The translations under genes and the position numbers were made by a program. From Lycium barbarum (Eukaryota > Streptophyta > Magnoliopsida > Solanales > Solanaceae), in the NCBI RefSeq assembly GCF_019175385.1, contig NC_083341.1:18794203-18858202 (forward strand): 64,000 nucleotides of DNA, in the 5' to 3' direction. Below are positions 33,022 through 45,019 of the stretch, piece by piece (within the stretch, counting starts at the first letter, position 1; every line of letters begins with the position of its first letter). A model generated the notes under the pieces. That model searched no databases and was not told the DNA's origin. It worked only from the letters and a program-made list of their open reading frames with translations.

Positions 33022-35578
33022 TTAGAGAAAGCCAACTTCATGTTCTGCTGATGAGTTCAAGGAACTTTCACTTAAAAAGCCAAGAAAGCTCATGTCATTG
33101 TTACTCGGGAAATCCAAAAGAAGCTGCAATGCTGATTCAGATGAATCCTCCAATTCTGTATATGGTTGGCCGTCAGCAAAATTAAGGTCCATCTCAGTTG
33201 TGATGCCTGAAGCGGATCCATACTTTGTAGATGAAGATGCTTGAGAAGCTGGACTTTGACAAGTAGTACTTCTGCCTTGTTTGTTGAATTTCCTAAATGA
33301 TTCTCCTATCTCTGAATTCCATATACGCAAAAAGTAGTCACTTCCAGACCTTCCTACTGATGATGGAACCAAGTCCCTGGAGAGACGGGCCTCAGCTTCA
33401 AGCCTTGCACTTTCCCATTGTGCCATATGGCGGGCTGAAAGCGATGTAGTTGGGTTTCTCATGAACAGCCCATTAGAGGGTTCATGAGTGTGAGGATCAA
33501 CGCCCAAGCAAAGTAGGCGTTTCTTCAGGTGAGTATTCCATAAGTTCTTTATCTCATTGTCCGTCCTTCCAGGTAGTTGTGATGCGATTGCAGCCCATCT
33601 GGATAGACTCAGTTCATGGTTATTCATATATATTGAAGTAAAAATTCATGCTGCAGATTCTGTTATACGAAAACTTTTTTCATTTTTTGCTTGTCGGCCG
33701 AAATTAATTACGGGTCAAAATATACAAAACCTATACACTGATTTATGTATATTATCTGTATATTTAGTATATACAATATGTATACTATATATATTTCTAC
33801 TTAATATACAAAACCTATACATTTGCTGGCTATTATTCTTTTGAGCGGTCCAAAAATGTAGGTTGATTACATCGGGAGTAAATGGCTGTCTTGACAACAG
33901 TCACTTTGTTACATTTGTTGCAGAATCTCTGAGAAACTAATAATTTGTAACAAGAAACTCCAAACAGATTATAGTAGCTTATCACTTTTTTACAAGAATA
34001 CCACAGCAAACATTTTAAAAGTAGATAAATGAGTAAAAATTGAAGATCAATGAAATGCTATTCACACAGATGTATCAAATTGAAACCTTCAAATTCGAAT
34101 AGTACCATTCAAGCCAAGATAAAAAAATCATCCACAAAGGCAGGTTCAATATGTAAATTAACCCTTAACTGCAAATATGTAGACAAAAAAGAAATATAGT
34201 ATCCAAGATCAGCATGATTAAGGTTTGATGATTACTCATGATTCACCTAAATTGAGGTGATAAAAGACATAGTATGCCAAGTTTATATTTATGAGCTTCC
34301 AAACATATTGAAACATGAGATCATAGGGGACTATTCATGCAAGTTATGCCATGGCAAAGGAGTGACAAATAGCTAAAAAATGATCATGTATTATAAAGAC
34401 CATGAATAACACCATAAAAGAAAGCAAACCTGTTGCCAATAATGCCGTGTAACTGTATGACAAGCTTTTCTTCCTCATGGCTAAACGGACCTCTTTTGAT
34501 GTCTGGCCTTAGATAATTCGTCCACCTAAGACGGCAACTCTTCCCGCAACGAGCAAGACCTAAAAGAAAAAAATTACCAAATTAAACTCAGACAGCAAGC
34601 TTGCTTCACTTTCCTCTGTTAGTTCACGTCATTCAAAGATGGGAATGGGAAGTATTTCCTCACTTCCGTTCTTAGTATATGACACAGACACAAAGAAGAG
34701 AGTCCAGGGAAGTTATGAATCCGTAAACAAAATCCATAACATAAAAGAGGGTTAAATGCTTAAAAATTCAATTTTAATTCTATATATATTGTTTCTGATT
34801 TTATACCTTTATCTCAACGAAAAGATCAAATGTTGAATCCATTTATTTTTCTGTTATTCAAGCAAGTTGGAATATGTAAAAGGGCAGCCCCGTGCACTAA
34901 GCTCCCGCTATGCGCGGGGTACGGGGATGGACCGGACCACAAGGGTCTACTGTAAGCAGTCTTACCCGTACTTCTGCAAGAGGCTGTTTGCACAGCTCAG
35001 TCCAGTTACGGCAAGTTGGAATATGGACTGACATAATAATGGAAGAAATAGAATCATTTTGGTTTTGTTATAGAATCCTTCCTCTTCCTATACTTGAATA
35101 AAGCATAGTAGAAAAAATTTACACATTACTAGATAAGAAGTTATTTTCATGATCAGCTAAGACATTCAGCATTGTTTTGAACTAATTTATGTTCAAAAGA
35201 CTTCTTGGCCCAAAACATATCATTCTAGAGTTTGCCAAAGTTAAGGTGAATGGATGATTCAGTAATGAGATACAAGCACATGACCAAAAGAGTCCAAAAC
35301 AAAGTACAGATAACACATAGATGCAATAGAAAATTTGTCCTGTTTCACTCATTCATTAGCAGCTTGGAAACTAAGACTTCAAGATGAGTTGACCAAAAAG
35401 TTATCTCTTACTAATAAACACAAAAAAGAAGAGTGGTGAAGAAACCTGCAAGGTTTGGAAGAGAACGCCAACTACCATGACCATGATTCTTGATATACTC
35501 AACAAGTTTTTCATCTTCTTCAGGTGTCCATGGCCCTTTGTTTAAACCTTTCTTATCACAACATGGGGCTCTCCCCAT
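33022..35578 (-). CDS. R2R3-MYB transcription factor, subgroup 9 (MYB17/MIXTA-like)
   Basis: Exons on the minus strand: 35446-35578, 34430-34559, 33022-33598 (133, 130 and 577 nt), 840 nt, 279 residues, with the classic R2R3-MYB intron positions. The start [20 protein letters not shown] opens R2, with its W residues in [15 protein letters not shown] and LRWTNYL. R3 includes [20 protein letters not shown] and [20 protein letters not shown]. Downstream, [18 protein letters not shown] is the subgroup 9 signature of MYB16/MYB106/MYB17-type proteins, which control epidermal and petal-cell outgrowth and floral development. The R3 sequence is closest in style to MYB17. It acts in the nucleus and binds AC-rich or MYBCORE sites. 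A SINE lies in intron 1. Confidence 0.93.
33675..33850. repeat. TGTATA-rich repeat in MYB intron 2
   Basis: The stretch starts near GTCGGCCGAAATTAATTACG and ends near GAGCGGTCC. Within it TATACAAAACCTATACA occurs twice (33720 and 33805) around a TATGTATA-rich core. It resembles the cores at 20920-21440 and 43437-43545 and is probably a short dispersed element. Confidence 0.45.
34877..35010 (+). mobile_element. tRNA-derived SINE in MYB intron 1
   Basis: This 134-bp element contains GTGCACTAAGCTCCCGCTAT, GCGCGGGGTACGGGGATGG, CCGGACCACAAGGGTCTACT and GCAAGAGGCTGTTTGCACAG. These mark a SINE family common in flowering plants. It is flanked by a perfect 15-bp target duplication GCAAGTTGGAATATG (34862-34876 and 35011-35025), which proves retroposition. 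Compared with the family, the segment with the second Pol III promoter box (about 40 bp before CCAGTTACG) is missing. It lies antisense to the MYB gene. Confidence 0.88.
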
Positions 35579-35582
35579 CTTC

Positions 35583-35590
35583 TCTCTCTT

Positions 35591-35626
<36 letters not shown>

Positions 35627-35627
35627 T
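35583..35627. repeat. (CT)n and (CA)n microsatellite in MYB leader
   Basis: A run of CT units followed by about ten CA units lies immediately upstream of the MYB start codon, probably within its 5' untranslated region. Confidence 0.9.
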
Positions 35628-35783
35628 AACTATAACTCACTCAACTCCTTTGTATTATTTTTTCCTGTATGTTCGCCTGAAACCAGGTCCTTTAGCTTTA
35701 AAAAAAAAATGGGGGTCTTTCTATGAAGGCTTGAAGGAAAAAAAGAGAAAATTGACCAGTCGAGTGTGAGTAATAATTGTAGG

Positions 35784-35790
35784 TTATATA
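35784..35790 (-). promoter_or_regulatory. Candidate TATA box of the MYB gene
   Basis: TATATAA on the minus strand, about 205 bp before the start codon, is a plausible distance given the microsatellite-rich leader. Support is from position and sequence only. Confidence 0.4.
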
Positions 35791-35802
35791 GCAATAGGGG
35801 AA

Positions 35803-35925
35803 AGCACCAAGGCTCTAGCCTGATGGTCAGTAGGTCTCGGTTTTATATCCAGAGAAGGCAAAAAAAAATATTAGGCGATTCTTTCTTATTTATTCTAAGT
35901 CTGGGTGAGTAGAGTTGTAAAAGAT
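35803..35925 (+). repeat. SINE-like fragment
   Basis: GGCTCTAGCCTGATGGTCAG, AGGTCTCGGTTT, an A-run near 35861, then GGCGATTCTTTCTTATTTAT and GTCTGGGTGAGTAGAGTTG follow the layout of a Solanaceae SINE family (tRNA-like head, then a TAGGTGATT-type body). The B-box position is degraded. No target duplication was found. Confidence 0.45.
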
Positions 35926-36242
35926 AAGCCTGAATATATCTACAAATCTTTCAAATTTATCAGTAAATTTTATTAAATTACTCGAATTATGATTTATTTT
36001 AATTGAGCATCTGAACACAGAGCAAAATAGTTTTTATTAAATACTTTTTACTCATATTTTGAAAAAGCTTTTGTGCGTTTTCTCAAGCGTTATTATGTAA
36101 ATATGGTAGCCACATAAATATGTAAGCCCGTCAATCAGTTCTGATCAACCGTTTAATATATACCGATCCGATTTTGATTTTTTCGGGACCAAAACCGGTT
36201 AAACCAGTCAGAATTAAAAAAAAAAAATGTAGCCGTTAGGAC

Positions 36243-39200
36243 ATGAGCTGGACCGTTGGCCAACGGTTCATTTGCAAAAATGACCGTTGCCAAACGATTC
36301 CTAATGTAGGTATTAATGTTGGTGGAAATAATCCACTTTTAGATCATGAGGCAATGCAACAACATTATACCGACACTTTTAATGAAATTGATGATGATGA
36401 TGAAACACAAGCCCCCGAAAATCCCATAGGAGATACAGGTCCTGCACAATCACATACACAAGACAAACCGCCTAGAACTCGTAAGCCAACCGCTAAAATT
36501 TGGAAATTTATGACTAAGGATAAGGAAAGTCAAACAGCTAAATGTACCATATGTAGACAAGTATTTGCTTTTAGGCAAGGAACTAGTAAGGATGGTGGAA
36601 CGGATTCACTAAATAAGCATATGAGACCTAAACATATGGATGTTTGGGTAGAGCAAACGAGTTCAAATGTGGGGGGTATTCAAATGACGATAGATCAACG
36701 AACCGGTAAATTTTTTAAGTATGACAAGAAAAAAAAGCTTATAGAAATAGCTAAAATGGTAGCTTATGATTGTTTACCATTTTCCTTTCCTTCGGGTTTG
36801 GGGTTTGTTACTTACATTCAACTTTGTTATAATCCGTTATTTGAGGGTATTCCTAGAAGTACTTGTAGAGCGGATGTTATAGATTTGTATAAAAAATATA
36901 GATTTTATTTGCGCCATGTCTTTAATTCTTTAAATTGTAATGTTTTGATGAGTCGTGAAATTACGCTATATTCGACGCTAATTCCTTAAGCTTTTGTGAC
37001 TCCTTAAGCACTTTTGTTGTTACTTTTTGTGTTTTTATGTTGTTTTGTAGGAAAAGATGCCCGGAGAGCAAAACGGATCAAAATAGAGCAAAAATAGAAC
37101 AAATTCATACTTTCTGGCACTATATGCTACACGCAGAGTATAGCATATGGCGCAGCATGTGCAACATGCGAGCAGCATGTGGTGCAGCATGTGGTGACAG
37201 AGAAAATTGTCACCACATGCTACGGTTTTGGCACCAAATGCGATTAGCATGTTGAACATGCGAATAGCATGTGGTGCAGCATGTTGTGCCAGAGGGTATT
37301 TTGGTCCAGATTTTGTTCCCGTTTTTTGGAATGATATAAATACTCTTTTAGGGTTTGTAATATTTATCTTTGGTAGTTTTTCATCAAGTTTGGAGACTAG
37401 TTTTTACACCACACTTTGGGGTTAAAGATTTGAGTATTTCTTAAACCTTTAATTCATTTCTTCAATTCCTTGCTTTGTATTGTATATCTAAGTGTGTAGC
37501 TTTCTATTCCATAACTTGAATCTCGTTTATGAAAGTATTCTTGATTAAAGTTTGGATTGAAACTCTTGTTTTGCTTATGTATTGAATGATTTTTATTGCT
37601 ATTGAAGTGGGTCTTTGTTGATTTAATTAATCTCGTTCTTGAATGTTTCCAAAGGGAGTAGCTAACCCTAGGACTCACCCATTTACTTAGATTGAGCTTG
37701 GAAGAGGAAATCTAGGTTGGGAAAGATTAGTTAACAAGAATTTGGGTCATTAAACTCATCTAATAACTTGAGCTCGGAAGAGGATAGTTACTTGAGGTTA
37801 AATTTATTGTGCCTAATATCACACTCTAAGGCTTGGAAAAGCTTAGAGTGAAATTCATTGATTTGGTTGGAAGACTTTCAATGAGATTTTAGAAATCATT
37901 ATCTATTAACATAAACCCGCTCTTAGTTGTAAAATCGTGAAATACATTGGATCGTTACTTGAGTGTAATCTCCTATTATCCAAACTTGTGGCCATTGATC
38001 ATTTTACTCGCTTTCTAGGTTAGTTTACATTTCCGCATTAGTCATAATTTTCTCCAAAAAACCTAAATATCATTTATCGTTTGGCTTTAGCTTAGTTGGT
38101 GAAAGTTCCTTACTTTCTTAATCGCCTAGCATATTGTTCCCTGTGGGATCGACCCCGACTCATAGTTGGGTAAATATATTGCATACGACCGTGTACACTT
38201 TCTCTTTGAGGAGTGTATTTTGGACGTTATCATGTTTCTATTATCGCCGATTTGAGTCTTAGTCTTAACAAGTTAGATTTTTTTGCTATTATATGTCATT
38301 GGGTTATGCAAAAAAGAATTATTGATTTTTTATATGATGAAGGGAAAGCTCGTCATAATGGAAATTTTTTAGTTGATTCAATGTCTACTATTATGATATT
38401 TTTTAACATTTATAGAAAAACACTTTATATTGCTTTAGATAATGCTTCTAATAATACAAAGGCGGTTGGTATTTTAAAAAGGGAATTAAACCCTCCGCTA
38501 AAAAATATTTTTCATGTGAGATGTAATTGTCACATTTTAAACTTAATTGTTAAGGATGGTCTTGAGTGTTTTGAAGATTCTATTCAAAAAGTTAGAAATG
38601 CGGTTGCGTTTCTTTTTTGTAATGCTAATAGGGGAAACCGAGAGATTTTAAGAATTCTTGTGTGGAAAATAGCCTTAGACCTAGAAAAATTCAAGTAGAA
38701 ATTGAGATTAAGTGGAACTACACTTACATTATGCTACAACAAGCATATGAGTATAGGATTCCCATACAATAAGTTCACAAAAAATATAATATTAATAATG
38801 ATGATTGGTTAAATATTACGGATTGAGAAGATGTTAAGGAATGTGTTGAACTCTTACAAAAATTTCATAATGCAACTCTTGCTTTTTCTAGACAATTCTA
38901 TCCCACAGTAACCGGAATTTTAGCCTACTTAGCGGAAATAGCTAGAGTTTTATAAGAGTATAAAAATAAATCCGGTTATCAAGCGGCTATTTTTAATATG
39001 ACAACAAAATTTAAGAAATATTTTTTTCCCATCCCAACTTTATTTATATTGAGTTCTCTTTTAAATCCTTGTTTAAAAATGTCTTATACTAGAGCATTGG
39101 TTAATCAAATTTATACATTTTTAGAAATTGTAGAGGGAGTTGAACCATCTTTAGGTGAAGTCGAGCTCGCTATTGATGCCGAGTTTAGAAAAGTTTTTAG

Positions 39201-39544
39201 TCATTATTCTAATTTGGAAGAAAATGTTGCACCCGTTGCTCCACGCCCTACTACTTCTCAAAGTAGCAAAAAGGGCTTGTCGGGTTTGTCGCATTTAAAA
39301 GTTTTACATTCACATCTAAATCCTTCTTGTAATACAAATTTTGATGAATATCACCTTTATTTGATGCAGCCAAATGTGGATATCAAGGAGCTAGATGATT
39401 TGGACGTCTTAGCATGGTGGAAGAAATACAAGGCAAGTCATCCGATACTTTCAAGCATAGCTCGAGATATTCTTACGATTCAAATATCAACCGTGGCTTC
39501 GGAGAGTGCATTTAGCCAAGGACTTCAAGTCTCACTAAGCCATA
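36243..39544 (+). pseudogene. hAT transposase (BED finger) pseudogene
   Basis: Two main blocks flank a solo LTR. The first, 36243-36945, has a BED zinc finger: KIWKFMTKDKESQTAKCTIC, then H-x4-H in NKHMRPKH. It continues with Q-rich and hAT-type CRADVIDLYKKY sequence. After the LTR the frame resumes with LSLNKLDFFAIICHWV, LQKRIIDF-like QKRIIDFLYDEG, ALDNASNNTKAV (the DNAxxN catalytic-core motif) and RCNCHILNLIVKDG. 39000-39530 holds the C-terminal dimerisation domain: LDVLAWWKKYKASHPILSSI and TVASESAFSQG. Several stops (38696, 38769, 38824, 38953 regions) break it. No terminal inverted repeats were identified. Confidence 0.87.
36946..38232 (+). mobile_element. 1.29-kb solo LTR inside the hAT pseudogene
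   Basis: This block starts TGATGAGTCGTG and ends GGACGTTATCA (inverted TGAT/ATCA termini). It is flanked by a perfect TGTTT duplication (36941-36945, 38233-38237). Removing it and one duplication restores the hAT reading frame. The end region, with GGGATCGACCCCGACTCATA and CGACCGTGTACACTT, is typical of a large Gypsy LTR group of dicots. A stretch at 37130-37290 repeats AGCATGTGGTGCAGCATG-type phrases. Confidence 0.9.
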
Positions 39545-39717
39545 AAACTTCAAGTTTGTTATAATTGAGGCTAATGTACATAATTAAAAGGGATGACACA
39601 ATTTAAATGGTTAAACGAGGGCCTCGGTTGAAACTTTCTATATGTATGGGTAAATATATAAGAAAAAAGATATATAGCAGTTTTGCCACCCGAGCTAACT
39701 AAAGACTGAAAAGTGTT
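39545..39717. other. Spacer after hAT pseudogene
   Basis: No inverted terminus matching the upstream side was found. Confidence 0.35.
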
Positions 39718-39785
39718 ACTAGCAAGGGGCGTAAGCTGCCACCCTAGAGACCGGGGTTCGAACCTCTGTGCACAGTAATCCTCTT
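39718..39785 (+). repeat. tRNA-like / B-box-containing fragment
   Basis: GAGACCGGGGTTCGAACCTC contains a canonical Pol III B box (GGTTCGAACC), preceded by GGCGTAAGCTGCCACCC. It does not fold as a cloverleaf with a matching acceptor stem by eye, so it is more likely a SINE remnant than a tRNA gene. Confidence 0.35.
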
Positions 39786-40935
39786 TTGCTTGGATTCAGC
39801 TATTCTTTTTCATTTCTTGTCTTTTTACTTTATTTCTGCTTTACTTGCTATTCTTTATTGATCCAAAATTAACTCTTTTTTGCTTTAATTAATTCGTGGC
39901 TCTTTTACTTCCTCTTTCTTAAGTATTAATCTTTATATATGTCTGTTGCGTGCACATTCTATATCAATGAGTACTACATTTTAAAACATTACATAAATAT
40001 TACCAAAGATATGCTTAAATAGTAAATTTAAAATTTTAAAAGAACATTTTTAGTTTTAAAATGATGAATATTATTATTATGTTAAGAGTTTTTAAAATTT
40101 AGAGGCTACTTTGATCTTTCACCAACGTTTGCGCTAAGCGAAGAGGAGTGGGTTGAAGCTAAAATTCTTGATTCTTTCCGAACTATATATATGCAAGAAC
40201 ACACAAGGGCAATAGAGTATGAATATATTGAGGTAACAATATTAGATGATTTATACGATTCGGATTTTTAATGTGGAAAATCTTTTTCTTTCTCAAAGTT
40301 TTAGAGAATGCGGCCTCTTATCCCTACAAAAAGATTTGGGCCGCTTAGGTATCTTTAATCTCAGAATATTTAAAAGAGGTCTATATAAATCGAAAAAGAT
40401 AAATGAACTAAACTGTAACCCAAATTTGAAGAAACCGACCCATTTACCTATTTGGATGGCGTGGTATCCAGAACGTCGAAATCATGTATCCGCCTCTATA
40501 ACACCTATTTATAATGGGCAATTAAGAACATGCGCAGAAGCTTTTTCATAATTTGAGTTGAAAGTGTTTAATATAAATATTTTATTATGCGTTCAATTGA
40601 AACAAATCATAATTCAAACATTTAAATGAAATTTACCGATAAATTTAAGGAATTGTCCATGTATTCGCCCATGAAAAAAGATATGAATAGGAGAAAAGCA
40701 TCAACAAGTCTTAGGCTGGCTACGCATTTAATGCCATGATATGATGCCTGAATAGATACTGTACTATTGTTACCAGTGTAAATAAATGGATACATAGGCC
40801 ACATGCCACAAGAAAAATTGTAATTGGATGATTGATGCAATAGACACGAAAGTTGCATTGAATGAATGCCTAATCTTCACTTCATTCCCAATTTTTGAGG
40901 TTCGGGAATCTGATCAGAGATAGTACAATCGAAGA
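39786..40935. other. Unassigned stretch
   Basis: A 101-codon open frame at 40246-40551 has no motif I recognise and no splice or start context; I do not call it. The rest is AT-rich. Confidence 0.35.
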
Positions 40936-41559
40936 TAGGGGCGGGGTATGGTATAGTATTTGAAATTTTGGTATGATAATTTTGATTTTGATTTCTAAAA
41001 ATATTATATTATTATCGTACTAAATTAATTTGGAATGATTCGGTATTTTAAAGTTCGGTTTAGGTATTTTACGGTATTGTAAATCGGTACCATAATTTGT
41101 CCTACTTCAACTTACACATACTCATATTTTGGAGAATTATGACTTCCGCTACTTAAGAAAAGTCTAAATTATTATGTACTAAGCACCTTACACATGTAAA
41201 ACTATTTAAAAGAAAGTACAAGCAATTCCCTTCGTAAATCAATTACACAAAAAAAACATTTAAATTAAGATAGAGTAATCAAAATTTCAACTGTTAAACA
41301 ATTAGTTCTCTAATAATACTAGTTTTTGTATTTGTTAGTATTATAACACTAAGATATATGAATTGGATATGTAATTATATACTTCAGTATGGTATTCGGT
41401 ATTTCAGTATTTCGATATTTTCTTTATGACTACCGAATACCAAACTTTTTAAAAATGCATACTAAATACGGTATCAAATACCATAATACCGAAATTGTTG
41501 TGTAAAAAATTTCAATTTTGATATGGTAATCGGTATTTACCATATTATGTCCACCCCTA
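40936..41559. mobile_element. hAT-like MITE, 624 bp
   Basis: The ends TAGGGGCGGGGTATGG and CCACCCCTA are inverted (TAGGGGYGG). The subterminal parts carry many CGGTATTT/AAATACCG motifs on both sides in inverted orientation. The 8-bp flanks ATCGAAGA and ATTGTATA agree at five positions, so the duplication, if real, is decayed. No coding. Confidence 0.62.
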
Positions 41560-42278
41560 ATTGTATAGCAAAATAATTCGGTAAAATGCACAGTGCAGAG
41601 GCAAATACACAAAAAATGCATAGTGAGCATTAAATTAATCCAATTAAAATCAGCATAGATTTTAACTCTGTTGTTTAGATTGAGAACAGAGAAATGAAAG
41701 CAATTGGTCAACAAGTACTAGTATCTGCCTGTGAAAGTTTATTGACAAAATTTATCAGAAATAAATGCATAGACAACTTAAGTCAAACGTAAATTTATCC
41801 ACAGGGTAACTGCACTGAGCATGAATAGCCTCTTAATTGTGCATTCAACAAGCATGAGCTTGTTGAAAGAAACAAATCTTTCTACGTCAATGTTGTCATT
41901 TATTGCCCTTTTCAACACAGATTGGTTATTTGCCAGCATCTAACTTTAGCTTACATTTGGAAGCCTGTAGCTCCTTTAGCCTTTCTAGTTAGTACAAAAA
42001 TAAATCTGTTTTATTTACATGACATTCTTCGTTTTTAGTATATTTTAGCCTTTCTAGTTGGTATAAATATAAATCTGTTTTATTTCGTGACACTCTTCAT
42101 TTTTAGTATATTTTAAAAAAGAATGATAATATATTAAAACAGTTGAACTTCAAACTTACTATGCATAAGATTATATTGAAAAAGAAATCTTAATAATTCA
42201 CTAATCGAGATGGCAAACTGAACCAGAGATAAATCATGTATCCTAAGATATACGAGTTAATCCAACAAATGAAATAGA
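41560..42278. other. AT-rich intergenic stretch
   Basis: A diverged direct repeat of about 75 bp (TAGCCTTTCTAGTTAGTACA at 41978, repeated near 42050) is visible. Nothing coding was seen. Confidence 0.4.
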
Positions 42279-42286
42279 GATTGAAG

Positions 42287-42802
42287 CTAAGTTGCTCGGA
42301 CTTGGGTGCGGGTGTCCGATACGGGTGCAAATCTAGAGGTCGGATCCTTCATGATCTAAATTTTAAGATTCAGGGATACAGATTCAGTTATGGATACGGG
42401 TGCAGGATTCGGATAAAAAAAATTCAAATATCTAAAAACAGAATTATAAAACCTAAATTATGAGATATCATGTGGAAAACTTGAGGAAAAAATATTGTTC
42501 AAGAGGAGAATCTCAGAAGGAGATAAAAGGAAAAGGAGTGATATAGAAATTTGTATATACAAGGTATTTCATTTTTTTCATTTCCACCTTATCTTTTGTT
42601 TTGATTAAAGAAATCATTGAATATGTCTAATTTTTTTTTTTTTAAAAAAAACTGGTAACTGTAAATATGTCCAGAATTTCTCTGTCAAATTTGGTCAAAG
42701 TACCCAAAATAGGTTGACTAGATCGGGTACGGATCTCACATCCACACCCCTGTCGTGTCGACACGGGTGCGGCACCGAAAGTGAAGAGTCCGAGTAACAT
42801 AG
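42287..42802. mobile_element. MITE with GCTCGGAC-type inverted ends, 516 bp
   Basis: The ends CTAAGTTGCTCGGAC and GTCCGAGTAACATAG are inverted with two mismatches, and the flanks are a perfect 8-bp duplication GATTGAAG (42279-42286, 42803-42810). Internal GGGTGCGGGTGTCCGATACG and CGACACGGGTGCGGCACC blocks lie in inverted positions. The 8-bp duplication suggests hAT affinity, but the termini are not the usual CAGGG type. No coding. Confidence 0.88.
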
Positions 42803-43436
42803 GATTGAAGAGTAAATACTCGTCAAAATTGAAGCAAAATATAAATGTATATACATACGTACCAAAACTATATAAAATGATTAATGATGATTGAGATCCA
42901 TATTTAAAAAAAAAATAGAAGAATTGGTGTGAATCAATTCTATATTGAAGAAAGAATTACCCTTATAAAATGTACTGGTAGCAACAAAAATGTCATGACA
43001 TATTCAAGATCACAAGTTTCAAAGATATTCTTTCTTTCTTAAACTTCGTATACAATCATACATACAATATCAAGTAAAATGAGACCGTGGGAATAATTAA
43101 TAAGGCACTCTATTAAAATCATGTCTAATTAAATATCGGGATGTAGCATCACTTTTGACACCTATGAAGGACCACCTAGGATTGTGGTGATGGATATGAT
43201 TCCTCCACTCTCAACTAAAATTTTCAAATTTGAGTCTTGTGTATGGGGAAAATATTCGTACCAAGCATTTCTTTCTTTATTAGGCCTTACGCAATATAAA
43301 TCTGAATTAAACAATACAAATCTGAATTAATAAAGGCCCAATTCGAGTACGAACATCGAGTGACAAAAACAAAGAGAAACGTACGTAAATGTACCATTTG
43401 ATTAACTAGTTTACCAACATTGCCAAATTATACACA
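42803..43436. other. AT-rich intergenic stretch
   Basis: Nothing recognised. Confidence 0.4.
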
Positions 43437-43545
43437 ACTTATACACTTCAGTTGTATATATTGTATATTATATGTATAGTATATTTGTATGTATATATTT
43501 TGTATAAAGTATATACTATCTATACATTGTGTACATATTTCGTAA
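43437..43545. repeat. TGTATA-rich repeat core
   Basis: TATACACTTCAGTTGTATAT, GTATATTATATGTATAGTAT and TATACATTGTGTACATATTT belong to the same dispersed TATA/TGTATA-rich class as 33675-33850. Confidence 0.4.
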
Positions 43546-43639
43546 ATTAGATGATCAAATAGTATTTGGCCGTAATTTTCCTAAAAGAAAGACACCCAAG
43601 GTAGGTAAAATTTAACCATGTGTTACAAAAGTATTACTA

Positions 43640-43886
43640 CTCCCTCCGTCCCAATTTAAGTGTCTTACTTTTCTTTTTAGTTTGTCCCAAAAAGAATCTC
43701 TTTCTATATTTAGTAAATTGACAATTCAAACATCTTACGTGATAATTTTAACACCACGAGATTCAAAAGACATTTTAGCATATTACATACATTTTTAATT
43801 TAGGACCACAAGATTCAAAAGTCAACTTTTATTTTTAAAATTTTATGTCTAATCAAATTAAGACACTTAAAATAGAACGGAGGGAG
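43640..43886. mobile_element. Stowaway-like MITE, 247 bp
   Basis: The ends CTCCCTCCGTCCCAATTTAA and the inverted GGAGGGAG end (with CACTTAAAATAGAACGG inside) are flanked by TA on both sides (43638-43639, 43887-43888). CTCCCTCCGT termini and TA duplication are the hallmark of Stowaway/Tc1-mariner MITEs. Confidence 0.9.
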
Positions 43887-44212
43887 TACTATTTTTGTCT
43901 CGATATTAAGAGTGATGTGATTATCTACTGCCCCTGTAGTGCTAATGGACAAACTTATAAGCAGAAGATTACTGTTCTCGACTTGAATTTACAACTATAT
44001 ATAAGTGCCAATAAGGGTTTTTTTTTAGTCTTCACATTTCAAAGCACCCTATAGGAATTTTACATGTGGGTGTTGACGTGTTGTGAATTATCCTTGGATA
44101 TTTTCATTTTTATGTCATTCATTACTAAAGGCCACTTCCTATATGGACTTTTATAATTGGTGTGTTGAGTAACTTTTTTAAAAATCTCTTCTTGGTGCTT
44201 ATTAGATTATTC

Positions 44213-44462
44213 TTCTAATCCATATTATATGGTGGTTTTAATTTGTATATTTAGTTTAAAATAAATAATTATTTATATAACTAAGCAAGTATTATTTTTT
44301 TAAAATTTTTTACCCTTATTTCCGATAAGTGAATTGTTACATAAGTAATAAATATTAAATTGATAGCATTTAATTAAAGATATTTTAGTCTAGCGGAGAG
44401 TGATTTTATTTTTTAAAGGGTGTGATCAAACTAAAAACATCATATAATATGAACCGGAGAAG
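44213..44462. mobile_element. Diverged MITE
   Basis: CATATTATATGGTGGTTTTA at 44221 pairs with the inverted CATATTATATGATGTTTTTA ending near 44453. They form terminal inverted repeats of about 30 bp. The exact ends and target duplication (probably TA) are unclear. Confidence 0.5.
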
Positions 44463-45009
44463 TACCTTGTAAATTATTAAACTTCCAAAATTTTACTTCT
44501 TTAGTGCAATCACATACGGTTACAAATACAAAAAGTAAAATTTATTGAATGGTATTGTATAGTATTGAAGATGAAGGTTGCATCATCAGTAAAAATTGAA
44601 TTAGCTTTATAATCATGTTTGATTAACTAGGAGCTAATCCTTTTAAGCATAAAGTATATATGAAGAATTAAATTAATTCTTAAGAAGTAATCCTTTTAAG
44701 CATAAAATAAATTACTTAAGACCCTTTGATATTTGCTAATTTTCTTACCAAACTTGCTTTCTCCTAAATAATTTGTTTGTTAAAAATTATGCAATTATAT
44801 GACGAAGAAATTTTAATAATTATGAATATTTATGGAGAAGATATGTACCTGCAATTACATTAAACTAATTATGTAGTAAACATGTATGACACAAATTATA
44901 CTTATTTGATAAAAGTTACATACTATTTTATATTTTGAAGCCCGGGCTACTGTAAATAGTATATATATATATATATTGGAGTTTAGTTTTTCAAAATACT
45001 TACTAATAG
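44463..45009. other. AT-rich spacer before the PMD element
   Basis: A short (AT)n is at 44960-44977. A 23-bp phrase around AATCCTTTTAAGCATAAA is repeated (44636 and 44690). Confidence 0.4.
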
Positions 45010-45019
45010 TGAAAAATAG

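Noticed and set aside
37035..37425. Frames containing repeated His/Cys/Met-rich peptides
   Set aside because: They arise from AGCATGTGGTGCAGC-type repeats within the solo LTR at 36946-38232.
39718..39785. Possible tRNA gene
   Set aside because: A B box is present, but no acceptor stem pairing, anticodon arm or Pol III terminator could be laid out. Treated as SINE-like.
40246..40551. 101-codon open frame near the hAT-like MITE
   Set aside because: No recognised motif, no splice context, unremarkable codon pattern; likely chance.
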